From an uncultured Clostridia bacterium (GTDB lineage: Bacteria > Bacillota > Clostridia > Oscillospirales > Oscillospiraceae): a DNA stretch of 10,337 nucleotides. The translations under genes were made by a program, and so were the position numbers. Numbering within the stretch: position 1 is the first letter of the stretch; the number at the start of each line of letters is the position of its first letter. The stretch is from the NCBI GenBank assembly GCA_938023775.1, contig CALJDB010000181.1, positions 1 to 10,337 on the forward strand. The letters are read 5' to 3'. Under the pieces are notes generated by a model. It worked only from the letters and a program-made list of their open reading frames with translations. It had not been told where the DNA came from and made no database searches. Below, piece by piece: positions 7,334-10,337 of this stretch.

Positions 7334-7343
7334 ACAATATTGT
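7334..7343. promoter_or_regulatory. AT-rich palindrome between divergent recQ and membrane-protein promoters
   Basis: A perfect 10-bp palindrome ACAATATTGT, followed by the partly repeated TTGTAAATTTGTAA (7345-7358). Both lie in an A+T-rich island between the two outward promoters. The position suits an operator or UP-like element; no known regulator site is recognised. Confidence 0.3.
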
Positions 7344-7369
7344 CTTGTAAATTTGTAAAAAGCGGCAAT

Positions 7370-7399
7370 TGGACAGACGAGGCGTCGGCTTGATATAAT
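7370..7399 (+). promoter_or_regulatory. Promoter for the 7445 membrane-protein gene
   Basis: TGGACA (7370-7375), 18-bp spacer, perfect TATAAT (7394-7399) preceded by TGA, making an extended -10. The start would be near 7406. The ribosome site GAGGAG (7431-7436) lies 8 nt before the ATG. Confidence 0.65.
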
Positions 7400-7444
7400 G
7401 GTCGATAGGAAGACCGGTCCAAAAAACAGAGAGGAGAACGCTTT

Positions 7445-8182
7445 ATGCCGGCTACGCATCCGAATCTGGGGCTTGCGCTCGTGCTGCTGGGGCTGGCGGC
7501 GGTCGGGCTTGCTGCGACGGTTGTGCTGCTGCTCCGCAGGCGGCGGAATATTGGGCTTTTCACGCTGCTTGCGGCGCTCATTTTCGGCGGCGCGGCGCTT
7601 GCGCTGCTGCTCCAGCCGAATGTCCGGACCAAACAGGTCGGCGCGCCGGAGATCACGCCGGACGCCCTTACCGCGGCGGCGGACGCGCTCGACCGCATCG
7701 CACCGGGCGAGGACGGACTGGCGTATTTCGAGCTGGACCTTGAAAACGGCGGCTTCGCCTATCTCTGCGCGTCGCGCGTCGAGGTGCAGTCCGGCCGCGT
7801 GGAGGGCGCGCTCTATGAGCTCTCGCCGGAGGGGGTCCTGACCGTTACGAGAACGACGGAATATGTGGCGGGGGAGCGCCGGCTTGAGTTGCTCCCGCGG
7901 GAGGAGCTGCGCCGCGCGCTGGAGGCGCTGGACGCCGCCGCGTGGCAGGCACTTTTCCCCGCGGGCGGTGGCACCGTGACTGTACAGAGCCGGGGCAGCG
8001 TCCGGGACGTGCGGCGCTTCGATTCGAGCGGCTATCGCATGCTGGACGTGGCGCTCACGCCTGCGGAAAGTGCCGCGCTGCGCGCCGATGCGGTCTATCA
8101 CTGCTTCTGCATCCGCTGCGGCGGCGAGGAGTGCTTCTTCCTGCTGGAAAGCGGCGCCGATCCGTCAGACTGCACAAACTGA
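7445..8182 (+). CDS. Membrane protein of unknown function with extracytoplasmic domain
   Basis: A 245-residue protein I do not recognise. Two hydrophobic segments (about 8-30 and 37-57) flank an RRRR stretch (31-34), which by the positive-inside rule places the short loop in the cytoplasm and the remaining ~185 residues outside. The soluble part has alpha/beta-looking sequence (LAYFELDLENGGFAYLCASRVEV at 92-114, in pieces) with helical EELRRALEALD (153-163). Near the C-terminus four cysteines cluster in YHCFCIRCGGEECFF (218-232: C220, C222, C225, C230), with two more at 108 and 243. Such a cluster outside the membrane could form disulfides or bind metal (inference). Start and expression are well supported by GAGGAG and a TATAAT promoter. 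The next gene also encodes a membrane-anchored unknown, so the two may work together. Confidence 0.8.
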   Translation: MPATHPNLGLALVLLGLAAVGLAATVVLLLRRRRNIGLFTLLAALIFGGAALALLLQPNVRTKQVGAPEITPDALTAAADALDRIAPGEDGLAYFELDLENGGFAYLCASRVEVQSGRVEGALYELSPEGVLTVTRTTEYVAGERRLELLPREELRRALEALDAAAWQALFPAGGGTVTVQSRGSVRDVRRFDSSGYRMLDVALTPAESAALRADAVYHCFCIRCGGEECFFLLESGADPSDCTN

Positions 8183-8201
8183 AAATTTGCACGAAACTTC
8201 A

Positions 8202-8230
8202 TAGACTTATCCGGAAAAGCGAAATATAAT
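8202..8230 (+). promoter_or_regulatory. Promoter for the 8266 gene
   Basis: TAGACT (8202-8207), 17-bp spacer, perfect TATAAT (8225-8230). The start would be near 8237; AAGGAG (8251-8256) lies 9 nt before the ATG. No terminator is visible between the preceding stop and this promoter, so read-through from the 7445 gene is also likely. Confidence 0.55.
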
Positions 8231-8265
8231 CTTAGATATCCAAAACAAGAAAGGAGCGGAACGTT

Positions 8266-9888
8266 ATGACAGAGAGAAGGGGAATTCCGGGCTGGCTCAA
8301 GGGCGTGCTGTTCGTGCTGGCGCTTGCTGTGCTCGTCGCCGCGGTGGTCGTTATCATCAAATACGCCCCGCGCCCGCCGCGGGAGATGCTGGATGCCGAC
8401 GCCGGGACGCCCGCGCGGATCGAGGTGCATGAGCTGCGGAGCGGGAACGACGCCGTGATCGAGGACCCGGAGACGGCGGAGACCGTCGCCGCCGCCTTCC
8501 GCGGCCACACCTTCCGGCGCAACGGCGGCACCTACGGCATGCAGGGCTACACGCTGCACTTCTTCTTTGAAGACGGCAGCGAAAACGTCATCGAGATGCA
8601 GTGGGAGACCTCCCTCAAACTCGGACACTACAGCTACATCCCCGCCGACGGCGCGGACTATTCCGCCGTATGGTCGCTGCTGACCGGGCTCTTCGCCGCG
8701 GAAGACCGCGAGGTCGAGTCCGTGACGGTGCGGAAAATCGGCGAGAACGTGGATATCAACGCGACGACGGACGTGCCGGAGCAGATCGACGCCATCCGGA
8801 CGTTGCTGACGGAGATCGTCGAAAGCGGGAACACGGAAGCTGCCGCGTCGTCTGAGCCGATGTGTTTCATCCGGCTCCACTATTCGGACGGGACCGGCAG
8901 CGAATACACCGTCCATGGCGGGGAAATGGTGATCGACGGGGAGGCTTATCCCCTGAATGCGGAGCAGCAGCGGGCGCTCGGCGATGCGGTCGACGCCGTG
9001 CTCGCCGCGCTCGACGCGCCCACGCCGGAGGAGACCGTCCGGACATATTATCTCGCGCAGGAGGACGACGGCTGGGAGCGCTATGACTCCCTGCTCTGGC
9101 CGACCCGCCGCGCGGAGCGGCACGAGAATGACGCGCCGAATTACGCGCTGCTCGGCGTGACCGTCCACGATGTCCGCGAATATCGCGGCGAAAAGCGCTG
9201 GATGCTCGCAAAGCAGTTTTTGGAGACATACCCCGACGAGCTCGGCGGGCTCTCGCCGGAGAATGTCGCCATCGTCCTCGCGCGCGCGGACCTCTCGTTT
9301 GACTATTCGCTCGTCGGATACCAAACGGACCAAGAGGAATGCTTTTTCCTCGTGCGCGCGGACAGCGCCTCGCCGTGGCTGATCTATGATCATGGCGCGG
9401 GCTATCTCTCCTATGCCATGGAGTTTGGCGGCGAGCACCAGCTCACAGCCGCGGACGCGAGCTATTGGGACGCCTGCGATAAGCACATGTTTACCGCGCC
9501 GGACACGGCGGTGCGGACGGAGCCGCGGGACGACGCCCCGGTCGGGCGGACGCTCTCCGGCTGGACTGTGCGCGTCTGCGCGGTGGTCTGGGCGGACGAT
9601 ACGGAGCCCTGGGCGCTCGTGACCTGCTTCACCTTCGACTCGGCGGTGAACAACATCGGCTGGGTGCGCTGGTCGTCGCTCGTCGAGTACACGGCGGAGA
9701 CGCGCGAGGCGCTGCGATACCCCGTCGGCGTCGCCGAGGGCGCGCGCGACAGCGCGACCGGCGAGCTCATTTGGCCCGCGGGCGGTGAGTATGCCGTCGA
9801 ATACCGCGACGGCGCGGCATACCTGACGCGCGAAGGCGGCGACGCATGGACCGTCAAGCCGGAGGACGTCGTTTATCCGGAAGTGTAA
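8266..9888 (+). CDS. Membrane-anchored multidomain protein of unknown function (duplicated N-terminal domain, SH3-like C-terminal part)
   Basis: A 540-residue protein with one N-terminal membrane segment (about 12-32: WLKGVLFVLALAVLVAAV) after a basic start, so the bulk should lie outside the cell. Two similar units of about 95 residues follow (51-144 and 151-249). Each has an IEVHEL/VESVTV strand, a DPETAETV/DVPEQIDAI helix, a YTLHFFFEDGSE/CFIRLHYSDGTGSE strand-turn and a closing helix (YSAVWSLLTGLF/ALGDAVDAVLAAL). Residues 254-380 start TPEETVRTYYLAQEDDGW and resemble NTF2-like/DUF4829-type domains. Residues about 410-475 (AVRTEPRDDAPVGRTLSGWTVRV...WVRWSSLVEY) look like a bacterial SH3-type domain, often a cell-wall-binding module. 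Domain assignments are by eye. The start is supported by AAGGAG. No enzyme motif is seen; a sensing or surface-scaffold role is a guess. Confidence 0.82.
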   Translation: MTERRGIPGWLKGVLFVLALAVLVAAVVVIIKYAPRPPREMLDADAGTPARIEVHELRSGNDAVIEDPETAETVAAAFRGHTFRRNGGTYGMQGYTLHFFFEDGSENVIEMQWETSLKLGHYSYIPADGADYSAVWSLLTGLFAAEDREVESVTVRKIGENVDINATTDVPEQIDAIRTLLTEIVESGNTEAAASSEPMCFIRLHYSDGTGSEYTVHGGEMVIDGEAYPLNAEQQRALGDAVDAVLAALDAPTPEETVRTYYLAQEDDGWERYDSLLWPTRRAERHENDAPNYALLGVTVHDVREYRGEKRWMLAKQFLETYPDELGGLSPENVAIVLARADLSFDYSLVGYQTDQEECFFLVRADSASPWLIYDHGAGYLSYAMEFGGEHQLTAADASYWDACDKHMFTAPDTAVRTEPRDDAPVGRTLSGWTVRVCAVVWADDTEPWALVTCFTFDSAVNNIGWVRWSSLVEYTAETREALRYPVGVAEGARDSATGELIWPAGGEYAVEYRDGAAYLTREGGDAWTVKPEDVVYPEV

Positions 9889-9931
9889 AAGTGAAATCAC
9901 CCTCTGCAATATCCTGACGATCTGCCTGCTG

Positions 9932-10030
9932 ATGCTCGCGGGCGTCGCGCTGCTCATCGTCGGCGCGCTGGCAAACTCCGCCGTGCTCATCATCCTCGGA
10001 CTTGTCCTACGGCGGCAGCTCCAGCGCCTA
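9932..10030 (+). CDS. Interrupted hydrophobic ORF (membrane protein fragment)
   Basis: The frame reads SEITLCNILTICLLML then AGVALLIVGALANSAVLIIL, a hydrophobic stretch typical of a membrane protein N-terminus. It is open from before the end of the 8266 gene, but has no convincing start: the ATG at 9932 lies within the hydrophobic run and lacks a ribosome site, and GTG at 9883 would be in frame only if one T (9886) were absent. At about 10030 the frame enters sequence antisense to rho, where it stays open by chance until 10210. I therefore treat it as the 5' part of a gene cut at the junction; its product is unknown. Confidence 0.35.
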
Positions 10031-10337
10031 TTCCGATACCCGCTTATGGTGTTCTGCGGTCTCATCGAAAGTGGAATAAATGACCTCTACATTTTCTCCC
10101 TCAATTGCCTCTTTAATATCGGTTACTTCCTCCGGCCGCTCATCAATCAACAGAATGATCAGATGCATCTCCGGGTTGTTTTCCTTTACCGACTTGGCAA
10201 CTTCCTTTAAAAGCGTTGTCTTACCTGCTTTCGGCGGGGATACAATCATGCCACGCTGCCCTTTACCGATCGGGGAAACAATATCCATCACACGCATTGC
10301 AACCGAACCGCCGGGACGTTCCATGCGCAGACGCACA
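10028..10337 (-). CDS. rho: Transcription termination factor Rho, internal fragment (truncated at both ends)
   Basis: A fragment of about 102 residues that matches the core of Rho, the RNA-dependent ATPase that ends transcription. Visible are RVMDIVSPIGKGQRG, the Walker A loop PPKAGKTTLL, HLIILLIDERPEEVTD with the catalytic-glutamate region, and VIYSTFDETAEHHKRVSE. The gene enters from beyond the window's right edge, so the apparent GTG start is only an internal codon. The frame stops (TAG) right after VSE, where intact Rho continues with M-V-x-E-R-A-K-R and goes on to Walker B, Q-loop and R-loop. Those ATPase and RNA-contact elements are absent. Base composition here is about half G+C, against two-thirds in the rest of the window. 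The stop coincides with the abrupt junction, so it is a breakpoint effect, not a real C-terminus. Confidence 0.9.
   Translation of the reverse strand, partial: VRLRMERPGGSVAMRVMDIVSPIGKGQRGMIVSPPKAGKTTLLKEVAKSVKENNPEMHLIILLIDERPEEVTDIKEAIEGENVEVIYSTFDETAEHHKRVSE

Noticed and set aside
7232..8101. N-terminal extension of RecQ by 290 residues
   Set aside because: The extension is basic, low-complexity, antisense to the 7445 gene and crosses the recQ promoter. The TTG start with GGGGAGG matches the family N-terminus.
8098..10065. Long - strand open frame (655 codons) opposite the 8266 gene
   Set aside because: Arginine/valine-rich composition with no recognisable domain. It is antisense to a gene with clear ribosome site, promoter and domains; such shadow frames are common in high-GC DNA.
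10031..10210. Continuation of the hydrophobic + strand ORF past the junction
   Set aside because: These codons are antisense to conserved rho, so the reading frame is accidental.

Overview
The window looks like chromosome from a high-GC, Gram-positive-type anaerobe. A Clostridia/Oscillospiraceae-like gut bacterium is my best guess. By eye it is about two-thirds G+C over positions 1-10030. The support is: strong AGGAG-type ribosome sites, sigma-A promoters with TTGACA or TTGCAT -35 boxes, intrinsic terminators with long stems, several LysR regulators, and single-pass extracytoplasmic proteins of unknown function. No rRNA, tRNA, CRISPR array or insertion sequence is visible.

Layout. Positions 1-178 are a leader with a good promoter. 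Two LysR-type regulators follow on the + strand, joined by an ATGA overlap (179-1075 and 1072-1959). They end at a strong terminator, where they converge with a third LysR gene on the - strand (2029-2907). This third regulator is the downstream member of a two-gene - strand operon; the first gene (2918-4201) encodes a divergent relative of neutral-ceramidase-type amidohydrolases. A compact intergenic region (4202-4487) holds back-to-back promoters with only 24 bp between their -35 boxes, plus a strong hairpin in the leader of the - strand operon. To the right lies a metallo-beta-lactamase-fold hydrolase on the + strand (4488-5306). It converges, across a terminator, with recQ on the - strand (5369-7231, TTG start). 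Divergent from recQ are two + strand genes for membrane-anchored proteins of unknown function (7445-8182 and 8266-9888), each with its own promoter.

The last ~310 bases differ. At about 10030 the G+C content drops to roughly one half. A - strand fragment of the transcription terminator Rho begins there, cut off right after its ...HHKRVSE segment. A + strand hydrophobic ORF is interrupted at the same point. This is a junction between unrelated sequences, most simply an assembly or amplification chimera, otherwise a recombination breakpoint.

How the genes may work together (inference): the two hydrolases sit either side of a shared control region, and the LysR gene co-transcribed with one of them is a natural candidate to regulate both. 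The tandem LysR pair may be a two-regulator unit. recQ is a housekeeping repair helicase. The two membrane proteins may form a cell-surface pair, but nothing in the sequence gives their function. I see no clear new defence or mobile system. The most notable items are the chimeric junction, the three-LysR cluster, the ceramidase-like protein with altered metal-site motifs and a cysteine cluster, and its structured leader.
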